64,000 bases of DNA from Icerya purchasi (GCA_039619475.1 CM077116.1:274350758-274414757), one strand, 5' to 3'; positions 1-12,429 are shown, numbered from the stretch's first letter. Numbers and translations: made by a program. Notes: generated by a model from the sequence alone, not told the origin.

Positions 1-1529
1 ATGGCATTTCTTCACCGCAAGTTCATTTAGATCTAAAAACGACAAGCGCGCTTCCACAGCATTGAAATTCGATTCTTCGAAAATAATTAGGTGTCTTGTG
101 CTTATGAATGGGTGGTCCTTTCGAGTTTTTGAACATTTTTCCAATCGCAAGTCACAGGATCCCGAGCCTTTCCCGATATGATGCCATGTTGAGAGTCAGT
201 CGCAACATCGACACTAGAACGCCGCCGTTTTTCCTTGATGAAGTACCACACTTTTTCAATCGTGTACATTAATCGCCAAATTATTTGATAGAAGACAAGA
301 CAGTTTTAACATTTACATCGACTGGCACATATCTAATCAACTTATTGGCTCCAGTAAGGTAACCCCGAGTTCTCGACTGTGCGCAAACGGCAGTATAGGA
401 GATACCAGTGTGCTCAGTGAGCGGATCAGATTGGATTACTAAGTCGCCAAGGAATCGAACTCTTCATCAACAGAACTGCATCACAAGTTTTTTGCAAACA
501 CTATAACAATCCTTCCTCAGCAGCTAACATTTCTCTGGCTTTCTGTAAATCATTCTTAATTTTGTATCTATCCGTCGGATACGATCGCACATATCGCAAC
601 CAGAAAGTTTTTTCACTCCACCAACTTCTTTCTTTTTCTATTATCGCCGCTTCTGTTTTACGTGTGCACCATTTGCTCTATCACGGAGTTGCCAAACCTT
701 TGTCGCATAATTGCCTCCTCTAAATTCTTTACTTATTTAGCGTCTCAAGAAGTCTAATTTTTTTTTTCTGCATTTAGTCTGTCGAAGATTTTGTCACATC
801 ACTGTTAAAAAAAAATTCAGCTGTAAGTAAAATCCCCCCCCCCCACACACAAATATATTTCATATACATTTTGACAGCTCCTTAGACAGCAACAAGACAC
901 AATTGTTCTAAATAACGTTGTCCTCGCCTTATAAAACGTATTACTTTTGTTGCAAATTCACACAACAAATTTTTAGTTTTTGCGACTCTACAACAGAATT
1001 AAATTTACTATCAGTCAATGACTTAATCGAAGTTTAAATTATCATAAAGTGCTCAATCAGCAGCTGAATTGTCGGGGCTGACTGTAAAACATATGTACCG
1101 GGTAAAAACCCGAAAAATGCCTACAAAAGACATTACGAAATAACAAAGATTGACATGGTGGGAAGTGAAAATGCAGAAATAGTATCATTAGTATCGATGC
1201 CTAATACGGAAATGTATTTAATAAACTATGGTGTAGGAATATGTGTATTTGAATATGATTTAGTAGAAGTGCATGTAAATAATTGAATTTTACTACACTT
1301 AGATTTTTACAGTCTTCGTAAATGTGGTTTTCAGATGTCGAGGTAATTTATTCCATTGAAATTAATTTACTTTTTAGTAATTTGCCGAAGCATGAATTTC
1401 AGATAATTTACGATAAAAGCGGAATTTTGTCGAAACATCGTTACGAGTGTTGTGTTTCATGAAAACGATCGTGCTCATTTCAAAAATGTCAAAATAAATT
1501 CTGAAAGCATCGTTTCTAGCGCGAAATTA
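1..1529. other. Unannotated unique DNA
   Basis: No gene, transposon end or long repeat is recognisable on either strand. It holds short homopolymer runs, including a C-run followed by CACA at about 834-850. This is ordinary AT-rich intergenic or intronic sequence as far as I can see. Confidence 0.5.
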
Positions 1530-1589
1530 TACTATACAAAGTGGCGGACTACTCATTGAATTGAAAATACTGCCTAAAAGTATCGTGAT

Positions 1590-2080
1590 GCCAGCGGAAA
1601 ATCTTGCACAAAATCAAACTGATCCATAAGCACCCAAAGCATATATCATAATAGCGGGACTAGCTGCGATTCGGTTTCAATGTATGTACTTCTAAGTTTA
1701 GCTTTCCGCTAGCTAGGGTTAGTTTGAGTCTGCATGGCGATCGAAGAAATTGGACAATTTAGTTTATTGGCAAGCAAATAGTAGCAGTCGTGTACACCTG
1801 GATACGTGCTGCGCCATCATTTTCTGCCCGGTGGTACACCTTACTAAACGTCATCCTCCAACAAAACGATGGAGTGTATACATCTTCATAATCTTTAACC
1901 TAAGCCCCATTGAACATTTACAGCGTTGCCTCAAAATCTAGCTGAATAAAAATGGCCTTCACCAAGCATTGCTAGGTGCTAAAGTTGCTCCCGAAAGGAT
2001 GTATAGAGCCGTCGGTGCTGTCTCGTCATTTGCAAACTGTAATTTGTAGCAGGGGCTACCCTATTCGTATCTGAAAACAA
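1590..2080 (+). pseudogene. Possible Tc1/mariner transposase relic
   Basis: Translated fragments in shifting frames resemble the C-terminal half of Tc1-like transposases. Around 1890-1920 the frame reads NLSPIEHL, close to the DLNPIEHLW signature next to the second catalytic acid. Around 1985-2065 the pieces ALLGAKVAPERMYRAVGAV and QGLPYSY mimic the usual ending, in which a Ser-Met-Arg-Arg-like segment precedes Gly-Gly-x-Thr-x-Tyr. Stops and frameshifts are frequent and no terminal inverted repeats were found. If real, this is an old, dead copy of a DDE cut-and-paste transposase. The resemblance is short and could be chance. Confidence 0.33.
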
Positions 2081-2171
2081 GGTACTCTTAGAAATTCTCA
2101 AATTCACTTCCTATTTGATAAGGTTATTTATTTTTATGCATATTTATATTTTTGAAAATAAATACTTTAAT

Positions 2172-2236
2172 TAATATCGTTGTATTACCGTTGTATTATC
2201 GTTGTATTGCTATTGTATTACTGTTGTATTGTAATC
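2172..2236. repeat. 11-bp minisatellite
   Basis: About five imperfect tandem units of CGTTGTATTAC (variants CGTTGTATTAT, CGTTGTATTGC, TATTGTATTAC) are visible. This is a short minisatellite with no coding relevance. Confidence 0.75.
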
Positions 2237-2493
2237 GATCCTGTGCATTTATTGATCTCCCGTAACTAGTTTTTATTGTATAGATACACTTTTGTTAGCC
2301 AGCTGCCGTAGTAGTATGGTTAGGAAATAGTGTTTCGTTCAGGTGGGATCAATTCCACCGCTCTTTCATATTGTAAATATAAAAAAACTTCTCTTGCGCT
2401 AGGTTACGTCCATAGTTAATGAGCCCTCCCAAAAAAATATAAAAAATAAATACACCTACATATTTATATATACACACGTATCCCCTTATATAC

Positions 2494-2496
<3 letters not shown>

Positions 2497-2532
<36 letters not shown>

Positions 2533-2779
2533 TATAATATTAGTGGTGGATACAATCGACTAATTTTAATATTATCATTTCCAAGTCACATTTAAATATA
2601 TCGCATTTCATTTCTGTAGTGATATTAATAAGTACAAATATGAAATCACAATAACAAATTATAAACCTGCGCACACATTACTCCGAAACATTTAATAATT
2701 TATGAGTTATTGAATATATTTCGGTTATTGCGTTTTTACATTTGTGTGTTTACATTAATATCATTTTTTAAGAAAATCG

Positions 2780-2831
<52 letters not shown>

Positions 2832-2850
2832 TATATATATATATACATAC

Positions 2851-2897
<47 letters not shown>
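2497..2897. repeat. (TA)n microsatellites
   Basis: A TA/TACA run lies at about 2497-2527 and a second, longer run at about 2782-2897 with TACA interruptions. The repetitive Tyr/Ile reading frames across this stretch on both strands are products of the microsatellite, not genes. Confidence 0.95.
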
Positions 2898-2899
<2 letters not shown>

Positions 2900-4684
2900 T
2901 GTATACATAGTAATTTTACACACGATAAAATAATACGTAAATAAAATGTATGCCTTCATAAATTTATTTATTTAGTTACAATCTGGAAGTAGGTTGTATT
3001 ATTAACTATAACTGAAATAAAAATGTTAAAAAAAAAAAGTTTGTAAAACTAAATCACTAAAATTAACAAACCCGTAAACATTCGATCACCTTTTGTACTC
3101 AAAAAAAGCCGAAAAAATAAATAAATAAAATAAAACTGAATTTAGTCATTAGTTTGTTAGACTGTTAACCGTCGCTAATAATATGGTTTCAGTGATATTT
3201 CGGTCAAATGACAGAACGCCTGTCGAGGTGACTTTTTTATATCTCCGCCGCCCCAGTTATAATCATTACGATGAAATCGTATCGACGTGTTTAAATGACC
3301 ATTTTTGTGGGTTACTACTCCTCGTGCTGGGGATCTTATCTAAGCTAATCGTTGGGCGTTAATTAATCTGGGGTGAAAGGGTTGCCGTTGCGATTCAGGA
3401 GCCGGCAAAGCGGGGGTTGCGCAGTATCGATCTGTTAAATTCCGGTCAATGGGACGAGGTTAGAGCATTCAGTTATTTCCAAGTTTAAGCACGGATGGTG
3501 GACCGCTTCTTCTCAGTTTTATTTCTGCGTGGAGCTGCTAGAGCGCAGCGGTAATTGGTAGGATGTTTTAATTTCATGACTCATTTAGGCTAGTTTCAGT
3601 TGGTTTCTGTTTAATTATTATGAATTTTCCTTTCAGCCGTCACGAGCAGACCTATTAAATCTCGACATCCCGCATTTACAGCCGTGTCTCCATCTTCAGG
3701 CGTAAAATAAAACTAATGGACCGCATCGTTCGGCAGCGCAAGTGGTTTGCTACGGGTGGAAGAGGAGGAAAAAGCGAAAGAGTCGGCCGATAATAAACGT
3801 AGCTCGAAAGGAAGTAAAATACGTTTCCCGATTGCCGCGATGTTTTGGCATCGTTTCAAAAGCCGTTTACCTACCTGTAGGTCTTCAACGTGCGCGATCT
3901 TTTGAACACGTTCAAAATGACCGACGACATTACACTCTTTCCGACTCTAATGAATTTCCAGCGGTGCACTTTCGCATTCTTCGAGCCTTGGTTTTTTCGA
4001 AACGTACGGGCAATTTATTTTTTCGCCGTTTGCTCTTAATTCCATCTGCGTCGAAATTCACATTCGCCTTCACTTTGTTTCAGCGCGAAAATGAGACTAT
4101 TCAATCTGACGACGGAGATTACGAACAAAGAATCAGCTAAAGTAGCATACAAGGAAACTATATCTACCGCGCAATCGGAGCAGTTCATTTTGTAAACGTT
4201 ACTACTCTATTTTCGTGTACATTTTTCGTTGCGAGATTGTTTTCAGGAGAATTATTCTTGTCATCCTATCTGATTTTATAAAGCTTATTCTGTTTAATAT
4301 TTCATACAGTTTTATTTATTAAAACACTCGAGTGTTTGTTTGTTGCGTTTATAATTTTATTAACTATCCAACGAACACATTTATTTAACAAAACAGCAAC
4401 TGTATAAGTTTCCAACAGAGTAAAGGAACAATTAGTTAGCCAAAAGGAGACGCTGACTGACTGATGGGGTGAAACACGCATTTACAAACATAAACAGACA
4501 CAACCTGAAATGATATCAACGAGAAACGTCTGCAATGTAAAAATTTCCTCGCTGAGATTTAAAAAGAATTCGTACCGGAATCGTAAGAATCATACGAAAG
4601 AATCGTGGAAGAACTCTGTATACGAAATTTTTGTAAGTTGTACGTAGTTATTATGTAAAATACGGGATATTCGTAGATTGTTTC
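2898..4684. other. Unique DNA with a GC-richer, motif-dense core
   Basis: No transposon or gene is recognised. About 3170-3480 is more GC-rich than its surroundings and contains TAATTAATC and TTATCT motifs of homeodomain and GATA type, so it could be a conserved regulatory element; this is inference only. The longest open frame here (3742-4140, 132 codons, + strand) begins with GTG, has no known domain and is probably fortuitous. Confidence 0.35.
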
Positions 4685-4688
4685 TTAA

Positions 4689-6281
4689 CCCTCGATTAGT
4701 AGCGCGAATGACATATGTCATCAACTGTTGTTTTTTTTAGTTATAACTTTTAATATACAGAAAATTGAACATTATCCGTTCATGTATCTTCTATGTAAAC
4801 CTTAATAAACACATTGCAATAATCAGTTAAATCATTGTAGCGTGTATACTTTTAATAAAGTCTATTAAACATGCTTGGATCATCAGCGCAAGCAACCAGC
4901 AAAATATTTTTTTCCAGGCTGAATTTTTGCGCTGATTGATAACTTCTTTCTTATTTCGGTTATTTATTGCGTAATAAGAAAGACGTTTTCTGTTCTGTTT
5001 ATATACGTTTATTTCGTGTAATTTATGTGTGAGTAAAAATCGCTTTAGATTTTTACTACGATGTATGAGATTTGATAATATCCATGACAGAGATTGCCGA
5101 GAAGCTACAGATAAACTAGTTGCAATAAGAGAAATACACGAATTATTATTATTCGTGAATAATTTTCGCAAAAATACTTTACTCCGTCAGAGTATTTAAT
5201 GGTAGATGAACAGTTATTGACATTTTATGGAAACTGTCCATTTCAACAATATATACCCAGCAAGCCAGCAAAATATCGACTGAAGGTGTTTGCTTTATCC
5301 GATGTGAAAACATTTTTAAGTTTAAAGCCAGCCCAGTGGACGTTATTTTGTGGGCAATTCTGCTCAAGATATTTTACCTAGGCTGGTTCAGCCAGTGGAA
5401 AGAACAAATAGAAATTGTATTACTGGCGATAACTGACAAACTAGATTTGTCATTAGTGAAGATCCTAAAAGATAATAATAAACTGACTTATGTTAGAACC
5501 GTATGTAAAAACCAAGGTGAAATTCCTAAAGAGTTTTTACCAAGCAAAAGTAGAACAGAAAACTCTTCGATATTCGGATTTCAAGAAGATCGTTGTACGT
5601 TGGTATCCTACTGCTCAGAAAAAAAAAGAAAAAGAATAAATGGAGCTGGTTCTGTTACTATTTTCAATGCACTTCGTTGACAGCATAGATGAAGCAACCG
5701 GTAGTGCTTAAAAACCTGAAATTGTTACATTTTACAACATACTGTTTATGGGCAAGAATGTTCGATAGAAATTCAAGAACTCTCCAGACCACGCGGAAGA
5801 TGCTACATCTCCGGTCATAAATAGAATAAAACCACACAAAAATGGTGCATAAAATGTAAAAATTGGCTTTGTCCGGATCACTTAGAATGCATTTGTTTGA
5901 ATTGTTTAGAAAACTAGTTCATTTTAGAGTAAGTCTATGTAGTACCGTATTAGTTATATGAAAACACGAAATACATCCTTAACTACTAATTTAAAACTAA
6001 AATGTTGTAAAAAGACCTAATAAAATAACATATAAAAAAGTTATTGAAATTACGTTAGAATTATGATTATACTTTTTTCTAGGCTGTTTCTGCTAAGGAA
6101 TATTTTGATAATTTAAAATTTTACATAATAAACACTTTGAATAGAACATAAACTAATTATATTGTAGAAGAAATTTTTAAAGAGTAAAATTTTAAAGATA
6201 CAAATCTATTTTTAAAAATGGATGACATATGTTATCCGCGCGACTAACGATTAAACTATTTCGTGCGCGACTAATGGAGGG
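4689..6281 (+). mobile_element. piggyBac-like DNA transposon, complete ends, dead inside
   Basis: The element is bounded by TTAA at 4685-4688 and 6282-6285, the classical piggyBac target duplication. Its ends are inverted: the left starts CCCTCGATTAGTAGCGCG, and the reverse complement of the right starts CCCTCCATTAGTCGCGC. A subterminal palindrome, ATGACATATGTCAT, lies just inside the left end, with a near copy (ATGACATATGTTAT) inside the right end. The right end also carries a second GCGCGACTAA unit. Total length is about 1.6 kb, against roughly 2.5 kb for an autonomous piggyBac, which agrees with internal deletion of the transposase. The transposase relic inside runs on the + strand. Confidence 0.9.
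5023..5917 (+). pseudogene. piggyBac transposase pseudogene
   Basis: This is a broken DDE transposase of the piggyBac family, which excises and integrates at TTAA. The pieces follow the family order. Residues like SKNRFRFLLRCMRFDN and DKLVAIREIHEL start at about 5029. VDEQLLTFYGNCPFQQYIPS (from 5202), the segment around the first catalytic Asp, follows. Next come KLTYVRTVCKNQGEIPKEF and SSIFGFQEDRCTLVSY (about 5480-5620), then DSIDEATG and KPEIVTFYN (about 5678-5735). A C-terminal Cys/His-rich tail, KWCIKCKNWLCPDHLEC followed by CLNC, ends at a stop at 5915-5917. Frame changes occur near 5190, 5340 and 5690, with in-frame stops near 5708 and 5818. The region that normally lies between YNSTKGGVD and the Cys tail is missing. 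One expected Cys of the tail reads Ser. It cannot make a working enzyme. Confidence 0.9.
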
Positions 6282-6401
6282 TTAAATAGTTCACGAAATA
6301 ATGAAAATTATACACTTGAAATAACTAACATTTTAAGGTAATATAAGGGTAATAACAAAAACTGACTAGAAAACAAGATTTATTAAATTAAAAATTAATA
6401 T

Positions 6402-6544
6402 TAACACACTGACATGTTTCGGAGTCAAGTAATCATGGTGAAATATGCAAGACAACTGGTCCATATATAATCATGGTGAAATATACAATCATATTTCACC
6501 ATCATTATGGAGCAGTTGTCTCCGAAACATGTCGGCGGCGTGTT
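6402..6544. repeat. Inverted repeat with Penelope-type terminal motif
   Basis: The left arm (about 6402-6446) and right arm (about 6491-6544) are imperfect inverted copies sharing CACTGACATGTTTCGGAG-like and CATGGTGAAATAT-like sequence. The right arm holds a perfect GGAG/CTCC stem immediately before GAAAC (6510-6528). That layout resembles the stem plus GAAA motif found near the ends of Penelope-like elements, some of which carry hammerhead ribozymes. The expected CTGATGA strand is not intact here (CATTATG). No coding part is nearby, so it may be a solo terminal fragment. Assignment to Penelope is inference. Confidence 0.5.
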
Positions 6545-6549
6545 AGTAC

Positions 6550-9500
6550 TAATTATTTTCCATCATTTTGATTTACATATATTAATAATTTCCATTCATG
6601 AATTACAAACATTAATAAAAATCACATACGTTATTGATTATACTTGTACTAAAAAAATTTTGCATAAAATATTAATGAAGTACCTACCTTTAAATATGGG
6701 GCTCTTTTTTTTTTTTTTCTTTTTTCTTTTAAAGGTAAGAACACCCTAAAAAATCATCAGTATTTATGTAAAATTTTTGATCTTTTTCAGATTTTTGTGT
6801 ATTTATAATAACTATTTCATAACCCTTAAAACCCCACCCGTGGACATGACGTTGGATTGAATATTAAATAGAATATGCTAGAACAGACATCTCGTCTTTA
6901 GTACTAGAAAACAAAAAAAGAAAATACATATTAATGAAAGTAAATTTAGTATTGTTTGTGAAGGAGACTTAAATAATATATCTTCATTCGGAAATAGGAT
7001 ATCGTTAAGAGCAAACCTAAAAATATTTAATTTTAATTGAAAAAAAAAAAAAAAAAAAAGAGATTGAAATACAGTATGTGATATACGCAAATTAATGTTA
7101 TGCAGATTAAGTTATGTGATTTCGGTATATTCTCGGAAAGAACTATGTAGTTCAACTATTTTCATTTAGGAAAGAAAATCAGCATACTAGGTGAATATAA
7201 AATGGACGATTTTCTAACTAAACATAAATTATTTAAGTCTTCTTCAAATTTCAGTTTATATTAATTAACGTTTTTTTCTTATCCACTTTCTAGCAGATGT
7301 GGCGACTCCAATTGAAGAATCGACTCAACTTATTTCTTGTCGAGAGGTTTAGATATTTTCTAAGCAATAATGTCGACTTATTCTTTTCAATGCACGCTTT
7401 CTGTTTCTGCCGTATATCTAACTGCTGTTTTCTATCTCCTTATTACCGGTATCTCTGCAGATCAGCTCCTATTACTGTTATGATGAATTCGTTTCATAGC
7501 GAAAGTATGTGTTGTGGAGCTGTTGTTCACCGAGAAAAAAATAAAACTGGACTGTTGGGCAAAATTTTGATTTAACCGCGTTAATGACTAAGCAGTATGT
7601 GGGATTTTCGACTCGTATGTTAGAGTCATTTATATAATAGCTTATATTGCGACTCTAGAAATGAAATAACAGAAAACTAAACATCGACTCGACTCGACTC
7701 TGCAGTCGTTGGGATACTGTCGACTTACAAAACGTCGGAGCTGACACTAAGGGGAGTCAATATGCGTCCTATAAATCAGAGTGGCCTATCTCTATTTTTC
7801 AGTACATGAGCCTAGAACATTTTTCATTTTATATTCGTGTTTATCATTTTTCTTATTTGATTGATGGTAATAATAATTGCGTAAAAACGATATAAAATCA
7901 GTTTTAAAACGATTCCCCAAAAACGTTAACGAGAGTGGATAAGCTCTAAAACCACCGGTGGTGTTAATGATTCACCAACAGCAGAGCCGTCAATATCTCT
8001 AGAGTTGTTCCACCAGGTTGATCTTTGCAGAACATTGACTCTTCGGTATACTGATCTAGAATGCGTCAAAAAACCGGAAAGAGAAGACCACGCTTCGGCA
8101 ATTTCGGAGTTTAGGAAAAAAATGCGCCGAATGCTAAAACTGCGGTTGGAGTTCCAAAATGAAACTGACGTTTAATCCGCAGAACAGACAAACCAGATTA
8201 CGGTGAATTGCAGAATTTGCTAGAATCAAAAGGGTCCTCCAGCGGTAGTTTTGCATTTGTAATACTAATTAGAGTCATATACAAAAGCCACGGTTTCGAT
8301 TCCCGAAAAATTTCGTAATTTACTACAACCAATTAAAATTCAGTCTGTATAAGCGATGCCTTCCGGTTTAACTAGTTCTAATAATCTCCTCAACAAAGTG
8401 TCTATATATGAACAGTCTCACGTTTCCTATTCAGATATTAGATTTCGTTACAATGTTTGACCAAACCAGCGACAAATAATACGCGGACTTCTTTTGCATT
8501 TCTTTTCATCTTGACCTAAACTGCCATCCGACGACTGGTCATTTATACTGAGAATTAAAAATAAAATTAAAATTATTAATCACGACAAAACGGCGAAACG
8601 TGCAGAATGGTTAGGGTGAATAATAGACGCACTGTATGGTTCTTCTTATAAAGCGAGTCTCCCTGTCGAGTTCATTTCCCATTTTTCATCCGGCAAACGA
8701 TCCCCGTGCAATTCAATGCAACACAAAAGTGCCATGTAGGTATGGTCTACGAAATAAGTGAACAAGACACATTGAATATTTGAATCAGCGTTTTTTGACC
8801 ATTCCTACGAGTTGACCTCAATTGCCGGAGGCAGTGGAGTGAATTTTCCGACGAAAGTCTGAAGAAGTAATATGTACCGGAATGAAATTTCATCCGAAAA
8901 GTAACGTTTTATCAGCTGAATCAGTAATACCGTTTACTAGCCGGTTCCGTTAGTATTTTGAAAATATTCAAACGCGGTATTAATTAAAATAGCGACGGTG
9001 GTTTTCTATCGAGGCATTATTGGAGAAAATAGCGAATTTACCATTCAGATTAAAGAGATAATCAAAACAACCCCCAGGTAATTGGGACCTGAAAATTTAA
9101 CACCACCTGTGGATACATTGATGCGCTCAAGGAAATACTTAATAAAATTCAGACATTTGCAGGCCTTTTTCGTAGATACCTCTCTAATTGGACTAGGTGG
9201 AATTGTGCAGCTTAAGCCTCTGTAAAATATAGAGCTATACGGATCGGACAAGAAACAATTGAATATTTAAAAGTTCAGCCGAGCCGTGCGAATTGTTATT
9301 TACACATATATAGCTTTGAGAGAATTGGTAAAATTTTTGAAGTTTGCTCATTTAAATAATAATATACATCGAGACAGTCTAGTTGTGCGACCATCGCGAA
9401 CCCAATCAGAAATACTTTTAAGGCCGGTTATAACAAAATCGTCAACATTTAAATAAAATTCGGGAATTCTGAGATACCGGAATATTAAATAGGGAGAGGA

Positions 9501-11570
9501 ACAAGACAAATGTGAGGGTTGGAACGATCATTGTCCTGATGAAGAACAAGAGGCTTTATTTTTTAAAAAAGTGAACGGATTTAGTCGGGGATTAATTGCT
9601 TTCCGCTAGAATATCAACCATGCATCAAACGATTCCTGTTTATATAGTAAACAGAAAAAAAATAAAAAAAATCAACTTATTCGGGCGGAACAGTAGATTT
9701 AAATAGGAAGCGGTTAAAATTTTTGCTGAGCTTAATACGAAACGGACTAGTAGACATCGCGGAGAAAACTATTACATTCAGTTCGGGTGAACGTCATTTG
9801 AAAATAGTTTCGAAAACATAAAGGCCGACACAGAAATCGCGGCTTGCATGGTCTTGGTCCGTTAAGAGGTTTATCGGAACAGCGCAACTATCAAGGACCT
9901 CGCGACCGACCACACTGGAATAACGTGTCCCCCCCTGTGTAATAAGTCATTCAAAATATCCGACTAAGCCGCAAAGGAATCATTTCAATCTGGCGAAGGC
10001 AGTTCATCGAAACATTGAGCAGGATGAACTTTATCAGGCATTTTATTTCAGTGCATAAGGGCGCAAATTTATACATTTTCCCGAACCGATCGCTAAAATG
10101 GTAATTTTCAAATCTCTCGCCCATAACGACTAAATTTAAGATGTGCGTCTTTCCGTCAGATTTGGCATAACAAAAAAACGAAGAATAAAAAACGGGCTTT
10201 ACAATTTATATCACCTGGGGGAAATTAATAATATTTCCTACACCGCTTACGACACTGCCGATAGCGTAATTTTCGTATTGGTGTTTATTCGAAGAAAAGG
10301 AAAAACTGGTCAAGTCACATTTTCCTGAAAACGACGGAAAACGCTTAAAATAATACATTGCTGCCAGATGGATATGTTCGCGAAAAGAAATGGCGATGAA
10401 GAAAAGAAGCGTTTAGACGACGCTAACCGGAGATAATCCGACAATAGGCATTGTCGCGATCGGTTTGGATAAGAAATTTCGAATAATAATAAGAAGGGGT
10501 TTAGCGGGAGTTGACGGTTCTGAAAATAATTTTACCGGCTGCAGCTGGGGACGGACAGAGACAGGGGCTAATCGTGTTCTAGCTGTCTCGTCTAACAGCT
10601 AGGATTTAATGAAGAAATCACGAAACGTGAAACGTACCGTGAACTACTAGTGCGGTTTAATGGTGTTAATGAGCAACATTCGCAATCCATGTTCTTACCA
10701 TGTTGCGTTCGTCGCATTTGCCGGCTTCGCAGCAGCGCACCAATGCCAAATATCAGCCGATTCAATCTTTCTCGCTGACTTTTACTCTTTATCGCAATCT
10801 GTCCTGGCCTACCACCATCGGTCGACCGAACAACACATTATTTAAATGAGAATTTACAGCGTGATACAATGTTCAGGAAGCGTAAAAATATCCAATCACG
10901 ATTTATTTCCTCCAGATAAGCCGATCATTGTGTCTGCGCGTTACTTTTTGCTTTCTTTTCTTTCCATTTTCTCCTTCCAACATCGTTCTGGCTGTTAACC
11001 TGCCGAGCGTTGCTTTACTGCGAGCCTATTCGAGAACTGTCCAAGTACCTGTCCGTCCGCCACTCCCTCCCTATACACCCGACCGCCGGCGAGAAGTAAC
11101 CGTGTGAAGAAATATGAAAAACAGAAATGCTTCTGCTCCTGAAAAAAAAAGCTGCTTATTTTTGGACTCGCCATTATACCATCTGTCATGAATATGTAGG
11201 AAAGACTTTTCATTGTTCGGTGAAACTCGATAATTCGCTCTAAATGGTTGAAAGCTTCCAGAAAAGAAATTAAAAGGTTTTTACACCGTGCAAAGCATTC
11301 GGTAATGTGTCGGACGCGCGTAAAGCAATACATAGTGGGCAAAATGTCGCTTCAAATCAAACACAAATCGGGCATTCTATAGCAACGATAATTTGACAAA
11401 CAATATTGCGATTTTTGGATTTACGCTGAAAAAACGACTTTAAACTCGGTATATAAGAAAATTAGAGATGATAATATTACGTAATTGTAAAAATATAAGT
11501 TTTCAGGCAAAAGCCCTCATGGCTCAACACAGGTACACGTGTTTTATCAATTCATATATATATGTATATA
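6550..11570. other. Mostly unique DNA
   Basis: No recognisable gene or transposon was found over about 5 kb. Poly(T) and poly(A) runs occur at about 6702-6720 and 7040-7058. Open frames such as 7297-7575 (+), 9045-9251 (-) and 10995-11342 (-) have no domain signature and no coding-like neighbours. A (CGACT)n-like short repeat lies at about 7685-7700. Confidence 0.4.
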
Positions 11571-11577
11571 TGTATAT

Positions 11578-11955
11578 AAACTCGGCCATTTTGGCCTCGC
11601 AATTGACCCCTCCTGCTTTCATTTCTGTCTCTTTCTCTTCTATACTTTGTATAAAATGATCAAAATTTACAACGTAATTCTTACTGGCATCAACACAAAA
11701 AAAAAAATAACATAACCACAAAAGTCCTATTCTAACATTTAACTTTCATTATATAAAATTAAGACATTTTTTCGTTACATTTTTCGTTACATATTTCATT
11801 ACATAAAATTGTGACATTTTTTAAATAACAATAACAAAAATCCTATAAAATATAACAAACGTTACATAAAATTGTCCCCCCGGACAATTTTATGTAACGC
11901 TAAATGTCCCAAAAAAATGTCCCAATTTTATGTAACGTTTGTTATATTTTGTAAT
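11578..11955 (+). repeat. (TA)-flanked hairpin repeat, copy 1
   Basis: The repeat begins with AAACTCGGCCATTTTGGCC directly after a TA/TG microsatellite. It continues through the family body: CTTTCATTTCTGTCTC, TTACAACGTAATTCTTAC, then tandem CGTTACATTTTT units. This copy lacks the AAGGGGCTGTGCCCCTT hairpin of its relatives. From about 11880 it turns back on itself: TAACAAACGTTACATAAAATT is followed after a C/G-rich centre by its inverted copy, ending near 11955. Confidence 0.85.
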
Positions 11956-12053
11956 TTCCTGGCGATTTTTCGGTTCTTCTGAAGAAATGCCGCATGTATC
12001 TTTTAGAAAACCATTTAAACGCGCAGATTAACAATTCGGTTTAAATGTTAAAT

Positions 12054-12140
12054 ACTATGATTGGTGCTATCGATCCACACATATCAAATTCGGAAGAGCT
12101 TGTTAATGAAGTGAAACGATTTTGGTGATTACAGAAAAAT
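12054..12140 (+). pseudogene. Penelope-like RT fragment, + strand half of a palindrome
   Basis: The + strand reads TMIGAIDPHISNSEELVNEV then KRFW, a piece of a Penelope-like reverse transcriptase from the stretch between the LRPIV motif and motif A. It is fused head to head with a minus-strand copy of the same segment. The junction sits near 12140, inside ACAGAAAAATCATTTTCTGT. Outside about 12054 the match to the other arm fades. It cannot be functional. Confidence 0.8.
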
Positions 12141-12425
12141 CATTTTCTGTAACAACCAATTTTTTGCACTTTATTAAGAAGCTCTTCCGAATTTGATATG
12201 TGCGAATCAATAGCACCAATCATAGTCTTTAATTGTTTGGCAATGTTGTTGTAACCTTCTAGGGAATAGTTTGGACTATTTATTGAACACACAATAGGCC
12301 TTTAAAGTTACCCACCCTTATGAATTTTCGGAAGACCATACAACCTCGGGATAGTGGGAACATGCAACACCAGACTCTTCTTTAGAAACCCATGCAAATT
12401 CGAACCTTTAATCATTTCTTCAACA
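12141..12425 (-). pseudogene. Penelope-like reverse transcriptase fragment
   Basis: The minus strand reads VEEMIKGSNLHGFLKKSL, then VPTIPRLYGLPKIHK, a stop, then RPIVCSINSPNYSLEG and TMIGAIDSHISNSEELLNKV. YGLPKIHK followed by LRPIV is a hallmark of the first RT motifs of Penelope-like elements, whose intact proteins copy RNA into DNA at nicked targets. Only this roughly 95-codon slice remains. It has an in-frame stop after the KIHK motif and a frame shift before RPIV. Downstream it abuts an inverted copy of itself (12054-12140). Sequence and codon use differ from the Penelope-like ORF at 41.0-43.3 kb, so it is a different, older family. Confidence 0.85.
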
Positions 12426-12429
12426 TTTT

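Noticed and set aside
3742..4140. 132-codon + strand open frame, the longest non-transposon frame
   Set aside because: It starts with GTG, has no domain or splice context, and its composition matches the surroundings; most likely chance.
4827..5171. 114-codon minus-strand frame inside the piggyBac element
   Set aside because: Shadow of the + strand transposase relic (SKNRFRFLLRCMRFDN region), which is the better explanation.
8215..8330. Possible tRNA gene (GGTTTCGATTCCCG as B box)
   Set aside because: No matching acceptor stem, anticodon arm or clear A box.
9060..9440. Possible gypsy-type RT/RNase H (FVDTSLIGLGGIVQL resembles a TDAS-type motif)
   Set aside because: The resemblance is one short stretch; flanking motifs (YRRFIPNF, TDH) and LTRs are absent.
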